From an uncultured Prevotella sp. (GTDB taxonomy: Bacteria > Bacteroidota > Bacteroidia > Bacteroidales > Bacteroidaceae), in NCBI GenBank assembly GCA_937889855.1, contig CALBYK010000314.1:1-33579 (forward strand): 33,579 nucleotides of DNA, written 5' to 3'. This document shows positions 15,806 to 24,890 of this stretch, in pieces. Numbering within the stretch: position 1 is the first letter of the stretch; each line of letters begins with the position of its first letter. The position numbers and the translations under genes were made by a program. The notes under the pieces are model-generated. The model was not told the DNA's origin, ran no database searches, and worked only from the letters and a program-made list of their open reading frames with translations.

Positions 15806-17557
15806 TCAGTCCTTCTCGCTGCTGTACTTCTGGGCCTTGTCAAGCACGTCGGCAACAATCTTGAGCAGCTTGTCCGAATTGGAGTGCAGCCTTTGAAACA
15901 TCTCGGCACGTTGTTCTGCTGATATTTTGTCACTTTGCTCGGAGATGAGCGCGGCCTGGGAGACGATAGCCATGAGCGGTATCTTTATGTCGTCACTCAT
16001 ATTATTCAGTATTGCAGTCTTGACATTGTCGGCAGCAACAGCATGGTTGTGTGCCTTCTTCAGTTCGGAGTGGTTGTGTGCCAGCATCTGGTGCACCTTC
16101 CGCAGGTTTGTCGTCACCTTGTGGTGGGTTTGTGCTATGAGCAGGGTTGCAATGATGATGATGACGGCAATGGCGGCATACATGGCCATGTGGGTTTGGA
16201 ATGTGACGTTGCGTTTGTGTTCCAGTAGCACATTGTCGTGCAGCTTCTGTGCCTCCAGTCGCTTGTTGTCGTATGACAGTCGCAACACCCCTGCATCCGC
16301 CTTTTCTCGCCGTAGCTCAAGGTCGGAGTTGCGTAGCGACAGGTTGGTGTTGGCAAGCTCAAGGTTGGCGTTGTCGATTTCTGCCCGTCTGCGCTCGTTG
16401 TCCATGCGCTGCCGTTCTATGAGCAGGTTCTGCCGGTCTATCTCAAGCTTTTTGTTGTACATTCCCGATGCTATCTCTACGGCATCCTGTGTGCGTATGT
16501 TGTCGCATAATGCTATGCGGTTGCGGTAGAAAGTGTTGCGGAAGCGTCCTAAAATTTTGTAGTCCTTGCGTCTTTTCCAGTATTCAATCTCCAGACGGAC
16601 TTGCTCCGACGCATACCTCTTGGGTATGTTGTCGAGCCATTTGCGTGCCTCGTCAAGCTTGTTGCCGGCAATAAGCCCTATGGCCACCATCTCGATGTTG
16701 TTGATGTCGGCGTTAGCCATATTGGGTCTCTTACCATAAATGCTGGCGTAAGTCTTGTAGTAATCCATAGCCTCGTCGTCCCTGCCAAGTTTCAGCATTG
16801 CGTATGCCATGTTGTGCAGGAGACGCAGCCTTGTTTGCCCAGACTTTACACAATGATATCCGTCGGCGGCATAGTCATGCATGCGTTGGTAGTCCATGGC
16901 GAAGAAACAGCAGTCGGAAATCTTGCCGTATATGGAGGCAATGTCCTGGTCCTTGACATGCTTTTTGCATATGTCGAGAGCTTCCTTGAATGCTCTTAGT
17001 GCAAGTGTGAACTCATATCGTGTCATGTGCACATTGCCGATGCCCATGAGTCCGAAGTAAATGCCAGTGTAGTCGTTGTCGTTGCGTGCCTTGTCTTCAA
17101 TACTCTTGATGTAATTTATGGCTTTGTCATACTTTTGCTGCTTAAGATAAAAACTTGTAGTTTGGGTTATGCCGTAATAATAGTATTGTTTGTATCCTGT
17201 CTGCCGCGCTTTGTCTTGAAGGGCTTTCACGGCTTGCAGAAACTCTTTTTCGTTGTCCTGCCTGTCAAGATAATACAGCATTGGGACAGTGAGTGCGAGG
17301 CATTGGGCCTTGTAGTCCTTGATTGCTGCTGCTTTTGCGTAGAGTTGGTTGGCAAGGTCAAGCCCTTGTTTTGACGTGCGGTTAAGATGAGCCTCCCTAT
17401 ATAAGGGATACAGGCTGTCGTTGATTTTATAAGGGTTGTTCTGCGCCATGGCGCAGTAAGCCACTGCAAGCCATGCAACGAGCACTAATGCCCGTCGCAG
17501 AAGTGCTGCATGCTTGTGCGGCAGCGCGTTTGTTGCAGTTACCTGTAGGCTACTCAT
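15806..17557 (-). CDS. TPR sensor protein with degenerate histidine-kinase dimerisation domain (copy 3)
   Basis: A 583-residue protein. It has a signal peptide to about residue 39, then the shared mature start AQNNPYKINDSLYPLY and TPR-like helices to about 360. A coiled coil (about 370-445, LELANTNLSLRNSDLELRRE) precedes a transmembrane helix (457-476). The end is only a DHp-like four-helix half. The H-box reads NNMSDDIKIPL, so Asp522 replaces the phosphoacceptor His, and no ATP-binding domain follows. It cannot be an active kinase. It ends the five-gene signalling operon and is 53 bp from the paralogue upstream. Heterodimerisation with the intact kinase through the conserved coiled coil is inferred. 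Confidence 0.85.
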   Translation of the reverse strand: MSSLQVTATNALPHKHAALLRRALVLVAWLAVAYCAMAQNNPYKINDSLYPLYREAHLNRTSKQGLDLANQLYAKAAAIKDYKAQCLALTVPMLYYLDRQDNEKEFLQAVKALQDKARQTGYKQYYYYGITQTTSFYLKQQKYDKAINYIKSIEDKARNDNDYTGIYFGLMGIGNVHMTRYEFTLALRAFKEALDICKKHVKDQDIASIYGKISDCCFFAMDYQRMHDYAADGYHCVKSGQTRLRLLHNMAYAMLKLGRDDEAMDYYKTYASIYGKRPNMANADINNIEMVAIGLIAGNKLDEARKWLDNIPKRYASEQVRLEIEYWKRRKDYKILGRFRNTFYRNRIALCDNIRTQDAVEIASGMYNKKLEIDRQNLLIERQRMDNERRRAEIDNANLELANTNLSLRNSDLELRREKADAGVLRLSYDNKRLEAQKLHDNVLLEHKRNVTFQTHMAMYAAIAVIIIIATLLIAQTHHKVTTNLRKVHQMLAHNHSELKKAHNHAVAADNVKTAILNNMSDDIKIPLMAIVSQAALISEQSDKISAEQRAEMFQRLHSNSDKLLKIVADVLDKAQKYSSEKD

Positions 17558-17610
17558 ATATTTTAATAATTTTTATTGTGTTCCAAGGTATCAGTGTCCC
17601 ATTATATGGT

Positions 17611-19311
17611 TCACGTCTTTCTTATTACGTTGTCGACGATATTCAGCAGTTGCTTAGTGCTGTTGCCGAGTTGTCGGTTTAGCTCGGATAGCGTCTCGGC
17701 AGGCGTGTCGTTTGTAGAGTCGGCGATGGAGCGCGCCATGCTAATTATAGAGTTGAGAGGTGTGCGTATGTCATTGTCCATGTTTTGTATGAAGGCAGTC
17801 TTCACATTGTTGGCGTGCTCGGCATGCTCCTTTGCTTGTGTGAGCTTGAGGTTGTTATACTCGAGAATGTTGTTGGTGTCCTTCAGGTCGGCAGTCATCT
17901 TTGAGCGTGTCCAGAGCCATAGGCCTGCACCAGTGATGATAATTCCTACGATGATGGCGCCAAGGATTGAGAGCATGTCGGTGAACGACTGTGACACCTT
18001 CGACGCTGCGATTTGTGCGCGCAGCTTGTCCGACTCTAAAATCTTCTTGCGGTAGGAAAGGCGCAGCAGGTCCGACTCAGAGCGTGTGCGCGACAGTTCG
18101 AGCGACGAGTTGCGCAGCGTGAGCTGAGTGTTGGCAAGCTTAAGGCTGGCGTTGCTTATCTCCGAGGCGCGCCGTTCGTTCTCGAGTTGTTGCTTCTGTG
18201 AGCTAAGTCTCTGGTTCTTCATGTTGAGTTGCTGGTTGAAGAAGCGTGCATAGGTTGCGTCATAATTAAGCGAACGCACACTGTCACAATCGCGTATATG
18301 CTTGTGGTATAGGCTTGTAAGCGTTTCCGACTGTGACTTGTTGTCGCCCTTGAGCTTGTGGTATTCAGCGAGCAAACGCGATCGGATTATGAACTTCCTC
18401 TTTGTCATGATGTGCTTCAGCGCGGTGTTGAAATCACCGTCGTATAGAAGTTTCAGAATGGCGAGTTCAGCTTCCTCTGAATCTTTTGACGACGGGTTGA
18501 CATTGCCCTTCAGCCGTGAGTAAATCTCAAAGTATCTCTCAAACTCGTCATATTTTCCGAGCATGAATGTGGAGTAGCACACAGTGTGGAGTGTGCGCAT
18601 CTTGGTAATGGAGGTCTCAGAGTTTAGGTAGGCTAGCATGGCATAGTCATACATGCGTGTGTAGTCGTACATCTCAGCGTAGCACGTGGCGATATTGCGG
18701 TAAAGGTTTGGCTTGTCGGCATCGGGCACCAGTTCCTGCGCCATCTTGAGCGCCTGTTTGAAGTATTCGATGGCGGTGTAGGCGTCGCGGCACGCCAAAT
18801 TGAGTTGCCCATGCGCGCAGACGCACATGTACATGCCGAAGTTGTCGTTGTGCTGCCGTGCGAAATCCTCCGTGGCGTTTATGTAGCTGGAAGCTTTGGC
18901 TGTGAGATGGTCGGAGAGATAATAGTTGACGCAGTTGGTGAACGCGAAATAATAGTAGTGCATATAGCCAAGCTTCACGGCGATGTCCTGCAGTTGTTTC
19001 ACCGCATAGAAGAACTGTAGCTTGTTCTCGCGGTTATGGTAATAGTAGGACATGGGCAGCGTGTAGGCAAGGCATTGCGCCTTGCGGTCGTCGAGAAGCA
19101 CGGCACGGTTGTACATCCGTGCCGAGAGCTGTAGTCCCTTTGCTGTGGTGCGTGCCGCATACGCCTCCACATACATGTTGTACAGCTCGTCCTTTATATT
19201 GTACGGGTTGTTCTGCGCATTGGCGGGCAATGTCGTCATGACGGTTGCCGCAATGAGCAACAGCCGCAATGCGTAAGTAACCAAGTGTCGTTTCATGTAT
19301 GCAGTTGTCAT
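17611..19311 (-). CDS. TPR sensor protein with degenerate histidine-kinase dimerisation domain (copy 2)
   Basis: A 566-residue paralogue of both neighbours. It has a signal peptide to about residue 32, the mature start AQNNPYNIKDELYNMY and TPR-like helices to about 345. The coiled coil includes LKLANTQLTLRNSSLEL, which is identical to the intact kinase over 17 residues. The transmembrane helix is at about 446-468. The H-box reads QNMDNDIRTPLNSI, so Asn513 sits where His should be, and the protein ends about 50 residues later without any ATPase domain. The ends are clean, with no frameshift visible, so this looks like a stable truncated form and not a recent pseudogene. Likely a sensor-only partner of the kinase. 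Confidence 0.85.
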   Translation of the reverse strand: MTTAYMKRHLVTYALRLLLIAATVMTTLPANAQNNPYNIKDELYNMYVEAYAARTTAKGLQLSARMYNRAVLLDDRKAQCLAYTLPMSYYYHNRENKLQFFYAVKQLQDIAVKLGYMHYYYFAFTNCVNYYLSDHLTAKASSYINATEDFARQHNDNFGMYMCVCAHGQLNLACRDAYTAIEYFKQALKMAQELVPDADKPNLYRNIATCYAEMYDYTRMYDYAMLAYLNSETSITKMRTLHTVCYSTFMLGKYDEFERYFEIYSRLKGNVNPSSKDSEEAELAILKLLYDGDFNTALKHIMTKRKFIIRSRLLAEYHKLKGDNKSQSETLTSLYHKHIRDCDSVRSLNYDATYARFFNQQLNMKNQRLSSQKQQLENERRASEISNASLKLANTQLTLRNSSLELSRTRSESDLLRLSYRKKILESDKLRAQIAASKVSQSFTDMLSILGAIIVGIIITGAGLWLWTRSKMTADLKDTNNILEYNNLKLTQAKEHAEHANNVKTAFIQNMDNDIRTPLNSIISMARSIADSTNDTPAETLSELNRQLGNSTKQLLNIVDNVIRKT

Positions 19312-19364
19312 TTTTAGAAACGTTGTTAATCAATTAAAGATAGATAGGCACCGTCATTGCAGCG

Positions 19365-21587
19365 TCACGCCTTGATGGCAAACATGAACCGTGCTCCGCC
19401 CGTATAGGTGGTTTCGAGGTAGATGCGTCCGCCGAGCAGGTTGGCAATGATTCGGCATATGTGCAATCCGAGTCCGAGTCCTTGCTTGAAACTGTCGAGC
19501 TTCGTGAAACTCTTGAATATCTCCTCCGATTTTTCTGCCGGCACGCCAACGCCAGTGTCGGTGACTGTGAATGTGATCATGCCCGGGTTTGCGGTTGACG
19601 AGCATCCGAGAGTGATAAATCCCTTCTCGGTGTTTTTCTCGGCGTTTGTGAGCAAGTTGACGAGTACCTGCACGACACGTTTCACGTCAGTATGCACGAT
19701 GAAGTTCTCCGATACGTCTGTCTCTATGCGCATGCTCACGTCCTTTGGTCTGTGCACCTCCACTGCCGCCACCGCCTTTCGGCAAATCTCGCCAATGGTG
19801 GCGCTGCGGAACTGTAGGTTGTATGTGCCGCTTTCGAGCTGTGCCGTGTCAAGCACATCGCTGACAAGCATGAGCAGGTTTTCAGAGTTGGTCTTGATGC
19901 GGGTCTTGAAGTCGTCGCGCGTCTCCTTGTCCATCTCCCCATCGTCGTTGGAGAGCAGTTCGGAGAATCCCACGATGGCATTGAGCGGTGTGCGTATCTC
20001 GTGGCTCATGTTCTGTATGAACACAGTCTTTACACGGTCGGCCACCAATGCCTTCTCCTTGGCCTCAATCAGCTCGTTGTTGTTGCGCTCAAGAGAGTTG
20101 TTGGCGTTGCGAAGACGCTTCATAAGCTTGCGGCGGTTCCATATGTACACACCTACAGCGATGAGCACGAGCATGCCTATGGCGAAAGCTGAGAGTAGGA
20201 TGGCGTCGTGCAGCCGTTTCTGTGCCTTCTCGTTGTTTAGCTCGTTGAGCAGTTTCTCCGCCTCGAGCTGCTTGTTGTCGTAAGATAGGCGCAGGAGGTC
20301 GGAAGCCGACTTTGCGCGTCGAAGCTCCAGCGACGAGTTGCGTAGGGTGAGCTGTGTGTTTGCAAGCTTGAGGTGGGTGTTCTTGAGCTCGGTTGTCTGC
20401 TTGTCGGACAGCAGCCGCTGGCGTTCCATCTCAAGTTGCTGGTTCTCAAACTCAAGCTTCTGGTTTATGAACCGCGCGTTCATCTCCATGAAGTTGTTGG
20501 AGCGCACACTGTCCTGCATTTTTATGCGCGAGCGGTAGAGCACGGTTTGCGCCTTTGTCATTTCCTCATAGTCGCCGATGAGCCTGTTATATTCAATCCA
20601 TAGACGATACTGCCGCCGTGAGTTGGCGGCATAGTTTATGATGTCGTGCTTTGCCTCGTCGTACCTCTTCTCATACAGAAGATTGAGAATTGACATCTCT
20701 TGCTCGTTTACGTCCTTGCTGTCGCTTTCAGGCTTCCTGCCTATAACCTTTTCAAACTGCTTGTATGAGCTGTTGAATACGTCATATTTCTCAAGCATGA
20801 AGGCAGCGTACGCCATGTTGTGCAGCAGCCGCATCTTCGAGTCGACGGTGCGTGCCACGCTCATGCCCTTCTGTGCGTATGCCAGCATGTCGTCGTAGCG
20901 GTAGAGTTCTTCGTAGCATTCGGAAATCTTACGGTAGAGTGGCGCCACGTCCTGGTCGGTCATCGACTCCTGCGCCACCTGCAGCGCCTGGCGGTAGAAG
21001 TCGGCGGCGAGTCCTATCTCCATGCGCACCATGTGCACCATGCCGAGCGTGTTGAGTCCGGAGTAGATGCCATAGACATGATGGTTCTTCTTGGCAAACT
21101 CCTCCATGCTCTGTATGTAGGTAAGTGCCTCATACATGCGGTGCTTGTTGAGCAGATAGTTCACCTTGTTGGTCACGCCATAGTAGAAGTATTGCTCCAT
21201 GTGGTATTGCAGCGCCTTGTCCTGCAGCGCCTTGAGTGCAGCCTCAAAGTTGTTGTCGTTGCGCATGTTGTAGTAATAGAGCAGCGGAATGGTGAGAGCA
21301 AGTAGTTGTGCCTTATGGTCGTTGAGCGCCACCGCCTTACGATACATATGTACAGACAAGTCACGTCCAGCCGCGGTCTGCCGTTTGTCGTAAGCCTTGA
21401 CATACATTTGATAGAGCTGGTCGTTGATTTTATAGGGATTGTTTTGGGCATGGCATGGCACAACCATCGCCATGACGAACGCTATGAGAAGCATTCGCCA
21501 TGGCGACGGCGTGTTGTATATATAATGATGAATATATCTCGTTACCATGCAATGATTTTTATCTTGGGGGGGGGAAATTTCTTTCAT
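19365..21587 (-). CDS. TPR-containing sensor histidine kinase (intact)
   Basis: A 740-residue inner-membrane kinase. The signal peptide or anchor is at about 31-47. The mature part starts AQNNPYKINDQLYQMY, with TPR-like helices to about 355 in the periplasm and a coiled coil at about 375-455. The transmembrane helix is at about 462-484. The HisKA domain has His529 in NMSHEIRTPLNAIVGFSELL. The ATPase domain has N-box Asn648, G1 DTGVGVP (677-683) and G2 GLGLGLHI. The first ATG overlaps the stop of the hybrid kinase as ATGA. Codons 5-7 contain a C9 tract. A second ATG at 21548, after the tract, could be the true start. No receiver domain is attached, so phosphate must pass to a separate receiver. 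Confidence 0.9.
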   Translation of the reverse strand: MKEISPPQDKNHCMVTRYIHHYIYNTPSPWRMLLIAFVMAMVVPCHAQNNPYKINDQLYQMYVKAYDKRQTAAGRDLSVHMYRKAVALNDHKAQLLALTIPLLYYYNMRNDNNFEAALKALQDKALQYHMEQYFYYGVTNKVNYLLNKHRMYEALTYIQSMEEFAKKNHHVYGIYSGLNTLGMVHMVRMEIGLAADFYRQALQVAQESMTDQDVAPLYRKISECYEELYRYDDMLAYAQKGMSVARTVDSKMRLLHNMAYAAFMLEKYDVFNSSYKQFEKVIGRKPESDSKDVNEQEMSILNLLYEKRYDEAKHDIINYAANSRRQYRLWIEYNRLIGDYEEMTKAQTVLYRSRIKMQDSVRSNNFMEMNARFINQKLEFENQQLEMERQRLLSDKQTTELKNTHLKLANTQLTLRNSSLELRRAKSASDLLRLSYDNKQLEAEKLLNELNNEKAQKRLHDAILLSAFAIGMLVLIAVGVYIWNRRKLMKRLRNANNSLERNNNELIEAKEKALVADRVKTVFIQNMSHEIRTPLNAIVGFSELLSNDDGEMDKETRDDFKTRIKTNSENLLMLVSDVLDTAQLESGTYNLQFRSATIGEICRKAVAAVEVHRPKDVSMRIETDVSENFIVHTDVKRVVQVLVNLLTNAEKNTEKGFITLGCSSTANPGMITFTVTDTGVGVPAEKSEEIFKSFTKLDSFKQGLGLGLHICRIIANLLGGRIYLETTYTGGARFMFAIKA
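21566..21574. repeat. Nine-base G/C homopolymer at the start of the TPR kinase
   Basis: A run of nine G on the plus strand, read as nine C in the kinase gene, lies between the first ATG (21587) and the second in-frame ATG (21548). Length change by slippage would shift the frame only for translation begun at the first ATG. Confidence 0.9.
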
Positions 21588-23623
21588 TCTGCTGCCTTTA
21601 GCAAGTCCTTAAGCCGCATGCGCAGTTGTGGCATACAGACAGGCTTTGACATGTATGCGTCCATGCCTGCGGCAAGAATCTTCTCCTCGTCAGCACTTGT
21701 GGCATATGCGGTGAGGGCGAGAATCGGAATTTTAGGCGCCTTCTTTTTTATTATGTCAGCCGCCTCATATCCGTCCATCACAGGCATGTTGATGTCCATG
21801 ATGATGAGCTTAGGCTTGAACTCGTCAAACATCTCTACGGCCTCCTTGCCGTTCCATGCGTGGCACAGGTTGTACTCGCGTGAGAGGATGGCACTCACGA
21901 GCTTGTAGTTGCTCTCGTTGTCCTCGGCTACGAGAATCTTGATTTTCTTGTCGTCCGGAGTGACACTGTGTGACATAGCCGGAGCTACCTCCACGGGTTT
22001 GGGCTCAGGCTCCTTTGTTGTGTCGTTGTTCTGTTTGCTGGGGTCGTAAGGGATGGTGAAGTAGAACGTGGAGCCTTTGCCAAGTTCCGACTCCGCCCAT
22101 ATTTTTCCGCCGAAGCGTGTGATGATGCTCTTGCAAATGGACAGTCCCAGTCCGTTTCCCTTTATGAAAGCGTTAAGCTTCACAAACCGGTCGAATATGT
22201 CGTTGATGTGCTTAGGGTCAATGCCCATGCCAGTGTCGCGCACATAAAATTCGAGCAGCTTGCCCTTAAGCAGGTATCCCATAGTGATGGAGCCGCTGTC
22301 GGTATACTTTATGGCGTTGGTTACAAGGTTGGTGACAACCTGTACCAGTCTGTTGTGGTCGAGATGCAGTGTGCATTTCGGCAGTCCCAGCTCACAGTGC
22401 ATGGTGACAGGCTTCTCCGGGTCGAGTCGCAGGCGCAGCGACTCCTCAGTTTCCTTCATCACGGTGTTGAGGTCGAAGTCCTTGTCGATGAACTCCATTG
22501 TTCCAGCCTCAATCTTTGAGAGGTCGAGAATGTCTCCTACGAGCTGCAGCAACTGGCTGGAGTTTGACTGTATGATGCGCGAGTACTCTTGCTGTTCCTC
22601 TGGGGTCTCGGCGCTTATGAGCAGTTCGGAGAATCCCACGATGGCGTTGAGCGGCGTGCGTATCTCGTGGCTCATGTTGGCAAGGAAAGCCGACTTGAGG
22701 CTGTTGAGCTCCTCGGCCTTCTTCTTGGCCTCGGTGAGCATCTTCTCCATGTTCTTGCGTTTGGTGACAAGCTGTATTGAGCCTTCAAGCGTCTTAGGTG
22801 TTCCGTTGCTGTCTCGCTCGCCCACAACCACGCGCACTTCATACCATTCATCCCTCATGCCATTCCCACGGTCCTCATGACACTGCATGTCGTACTTCAC
22901 GCGTTTTATCTTTCCGTCCCGCAAGTCGTCGAGCTGGTGCTGAAGAGTCTCACGGTCGGCAACGTCAAATTTAGCGAACAGCTCGTTACCGCTGAGAGTG
23001 ACGTTCTTCAGGTTGTCGTGTCCGATGCTATGCTCGTCGTCGAGTTGCAGGCATGTAATGAGTTGTGTGTCGCAATACATCTTTATAGGTGTTATGTGGC
23101 TTATCTCGAGCGATATCTCCATTTGCCTGCGCAGTCTGTTGAGCGCCTCCTGTGTCTTGTGCAGGTTGGAACTGTCGATGAGGAAGAACTCAATGAAGTT
23201 GGTTCCTTTGCGATGTTTTGCCACGCAGTCGTAGTAGACGCCCGTCTTCACCTCATAATACTGGAAGTTGACAGGAGTGCCGAGTTGCTTGGCAGAGTTG
23301 GCAGCACCGACGAACGCCGACTGTCCGGCAGGAAAGAAGTCGCTGCTGTATTTGCCTATTGGCGACTCACCTTTAGGTATGAAATCAAAGCATCGTGCGT
23401 TTACTTTCTCTATTTTCAGGTCGACGACCATGCCGTTGTCGTCGCATACCATATCCTCAAGATAGTAGAGAGCTGGAAGGGTGTCGATGATGTTGTCCAC
23501 CTTGTTGTCGGCGGCAGTTTCTATCTTCTTGTTGTTGCGCCTGATTGCGAAGTGGTAGATAAGTATGCATACGAGTGCCACAAGAATAGGCAGAATGACA
23601 TTGTAAAGAACCATAGCTATCAT
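21584..23623 (-). CDS. Hybrid sensor histidine kinase/response regulator
   Basis: A 679-residue protein. It has one transmembrane helix (about 5-27), a PAS-like region (about 40-150), a second PAS-like region (about 165-290) and HisKA with His319 in NMSHEIRTPLNAIVGFSELL. The ATPase domain has N-box Asn437, G1 DTGMGID at about 463 and G2 GNGLGLSICK. After a Pro/Glu-rich linker (about 530-555) a receiver domain follows, with acidic pair Glu567-Asp568, phosphoacceptor Asp610 in IIMDINMPVMDG and Lys660. It lacks a large periplasmic domain, so it probably senses a cytoplasmic or membrane signal. It starts 9 bp after the receiver gene and its stop overlaps the start of the TPR kinase. The HisKA motif is nearly identical to that of the TPR kinase. 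Confidence 0.93.
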   Translation of the reverse strand: MIAMVLYNVILPILVALVCILIYHFAIRRNNKKIETAADNKVDNIIDTLPALYYLEDMVCDDNGMVVDLKIEKVNARCFDFIPKGESPIGKYSSDFFPAGQSAFVGAANSAKQLGTPVNFQYYEVKTGVYYDCVAKHRKGTNFIEFFLIDSSNLHKTQEALNRLRRQMEISLEISHITPIKMYCDTQLITCLQLDDEHSIGHDNLKNVTLSGNELFAKFDVADRETLQHQLDDLRDGKIKRVKYDMQCHEDRGNGMRDEWYEVRVVVGERDSNGTPKTLEGSIQLVTKRKNMEKMLTEAKKKAEELNSLKSAFLANMSHEIRTPLNAIVGFSELLISAETPEEQQEYSRIIQSNSSQLLQLVGDILDLSKIEAGTMEFIDKDFDLNTVMKETEESLRLRLDPEKPVTMHCELGLPKCTLHLDHNRLVQVVTNLVTNAIKYTDSGSITMGYLLKGKLLEFYVRDTGMGIDPKHINDIFDRFVKLNAFIKGNGLGLSICKSIITRFGGKIWAESELGKGSTFYFTIPYDPSKQNNDTTKEPEPKPVEVAPAMSHSVTPDDKKIKILVAEDNESNYKLVSAILSREYNLCHAWNGKEAVEMFDEFKPKLIIMDINMPVMDGYEAADIIKKKAPKIPILALTAYATSADEEKILAAGMDAYMSKPVCMPQLRMRLKDLLKAAE

Positions 23624-23632
23624 TTGTTTTTT

Positions 23633-24646
23633 TTAGATTTGGAGTAGTATTTGGAACTGGCATGTGCCATCGTCGCTGCGGTCGCATACAACAGCTCCGT
23701 TCATCTTGGACGCTATTTCGAGAGCAATCTCTACGCGCATGTCGGTAGCTTCGGTGTCCTCGTCAACCATCTTGGTGGCGATGATGATGCTTGTCAGTCC
23801 GCCGTCAACGGCAGCGTTGACGCTAATCTGCCCGTCACTCATCTTGCATGCGTAGGACATGAGGTTTGTGAGGACGGCACGGAAGAGCGACGGGTCGGCA
23901 CTTACGCTGGTGTCGTTGGAGAGATGTATGTTCCATTTCACCCCACGTGTTTCTGTCGCTGGCTTGATGAGGTTGATTACCTCTGAGATGGTGTCGTTCA
24001 CCGAAATCTTGTTGTTGCGCACATAGTAGTTTTGCATGCGTCTGACAACCCAGTCGATGAGCCCGCGTGTCGAGTGGTCGGTTATGTTGAGCAGGTCGTC
24101 GTTTACAAGGTCGATAGGCACACAGAGAGCCATCTCGGTGAGCATGCGTGAGAACTTGTCCTGTTTCTGGCATGCCACGTAGGCAAGCAGGCGCATGGTT
24201 CCGTCGTAGTTGGCCATTGGCAAAGGCTCGACATCATGCTCCTTGCGGTTGGCTGCCGCAAGCGTTATCTGGTTTTGTATGGTTGCGATGAGGCGGTCCT
24301 GTACAAACGGCTTGGTTACAAACTCGTTGGCCCCTGCCTCCATGCCTTCTTTTATGTCGGCGTCTGAGTTGAGCGCGGAGAGCATTATTATAGGGATGTC
24401 GCGTGTCTTGGGATTGGCGCGCACGGCGCGTGTCGTCTCAAAGCCATTCATGTTGGGCATGAGAATGTCCATGAGTATGCAGTCGGGGTGCTCGTGTGTC
24501 ATTATGTCAAGTGCCTGTTGGCCACTGTTGGCACTGATGACGTTGAACTTTTGTTTGGCGAGCATACCTTTTACAAGCAGTACGTTCACGGGCACATCGT
24601 CAACTACAAGTACAGTGTTTTGGGAATTGTCGTTAGCCATTGTCAC
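23633..24646 (-). CDS. Receiver-domain protein with degenerate ATPase-like C-terminus
   Basis: A 337-residue cytoplasmic protein. Residues 8-130 are a complete receiver: Asp16-Asp17, phosphoacceptor Asp60 in CILMDILMPNMNGFE and Lys112 in FVTKPF. Residues about 145-337 look like a decayed kinase module. An N-box-like stretch LFRAVLTNLMSYACKMSDG (about 255-273) remains, but the phosphoacceptor His motif and the Asp-x-Gly-x-Gly box are missing. No DNA-binding domain is present. It is the first gene of the signalling operon and is the probable phosphate acceptor for the kinases downstream, or an allosteric partner. The output is not evident. Confidence 0.85.
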   Translation of the reverse strand: MTMANDNSQNTVLVVDDVPVNVLLVKGMLAKQKFNVISANSGQQALDIMTHEHPDCILMDILMPNMNGFETTRAVRANPKTRDIPIIMLSALNSDADIKEGMEAGANEFVTKPFVQDRLIATIQNQITLAAANRKEHDVEPLPMANYDGTMRLLAYVACQKQDKFSRMLTEMALCVPIDLVNDDLLNITDHSTRGLIDWVVRRMQNYYVRNNKISVNDTISEVINLIKPATETRGVKWNIHLSNDTSVSADPSLFRAVLTNLMSYACKMSDGQISVNAAVDGGLTSIIIATKMVDEDTEATDMRVEIALEIASKMNGAVVCDRSDDGTCQFQILLQI

Positions 24647-24731
24647 AATAATATTTAGATAGAGTGTATGTTGAATAGACTTGTGGTGAGTCGTTTTATT
24701 TTGATGTCAACTTGTTTTTTCTACGATTATG

Positions 24732-24739
24732 CAAAGTTA
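24732..24739 (-). promoter_or_regulatory. -7 element of the signalling operon
   Basis: TAACTTTG on the minus strand matches TAnnTTTG and predicts a leader of about 80 nt before the ATG at 24646. No TTTG was found at the -33 distance. Confidence 0.55.
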
Positions 24740-24808
24740 GTCAATTTTATTGGCATGATGTGTCTTTTTTTGTGTTTTATTCAAGTGTAGGCCTCTTTTG
24801 AGGCTAAA

Positions 24809-24848
24809 ATGGCGTTGGATGTATGTTTTTGCTTACATCCAACGCCAT
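24809..24848 (-). terminator. Terminator after the GH2 gene
   Basis: A perfect 15-bp inverted repeat (24809-24823 with 24834-24848) with a 10-nt loop lies 42 bp beyond the stop of the galactan locus. On the minus strand TTTT follows the stem. It separates the polysaccharide locus from the signalling operon. The rest of 24647-24890 holds the signalling promoter and no open reading frame of note. Confidence 0.8.
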
Positions 24849-24890
24849 GACGCTATAAGTTGATGACCAGTGCTATGCCATGAAAGCCCC

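Noticed and set aside
15685..15933. N-terminal extension of the porin to 15933
   Set aside because: Overlaps the preceding kinase-like gene and would hide the clear signal peptide starting at 15684.
17558..19364. Possible recent duplication scars in the 53-bp gaps between TPR genes
   Set aside because: Both gaps are 53 bp but their sequences are unrelated, so equal length is coincidental.
19423..20283. 286-codon open frame on the plus strand
   Set aside because: Antisense to the intact TPR kinase; Ser-rich product with no recognisable motif.
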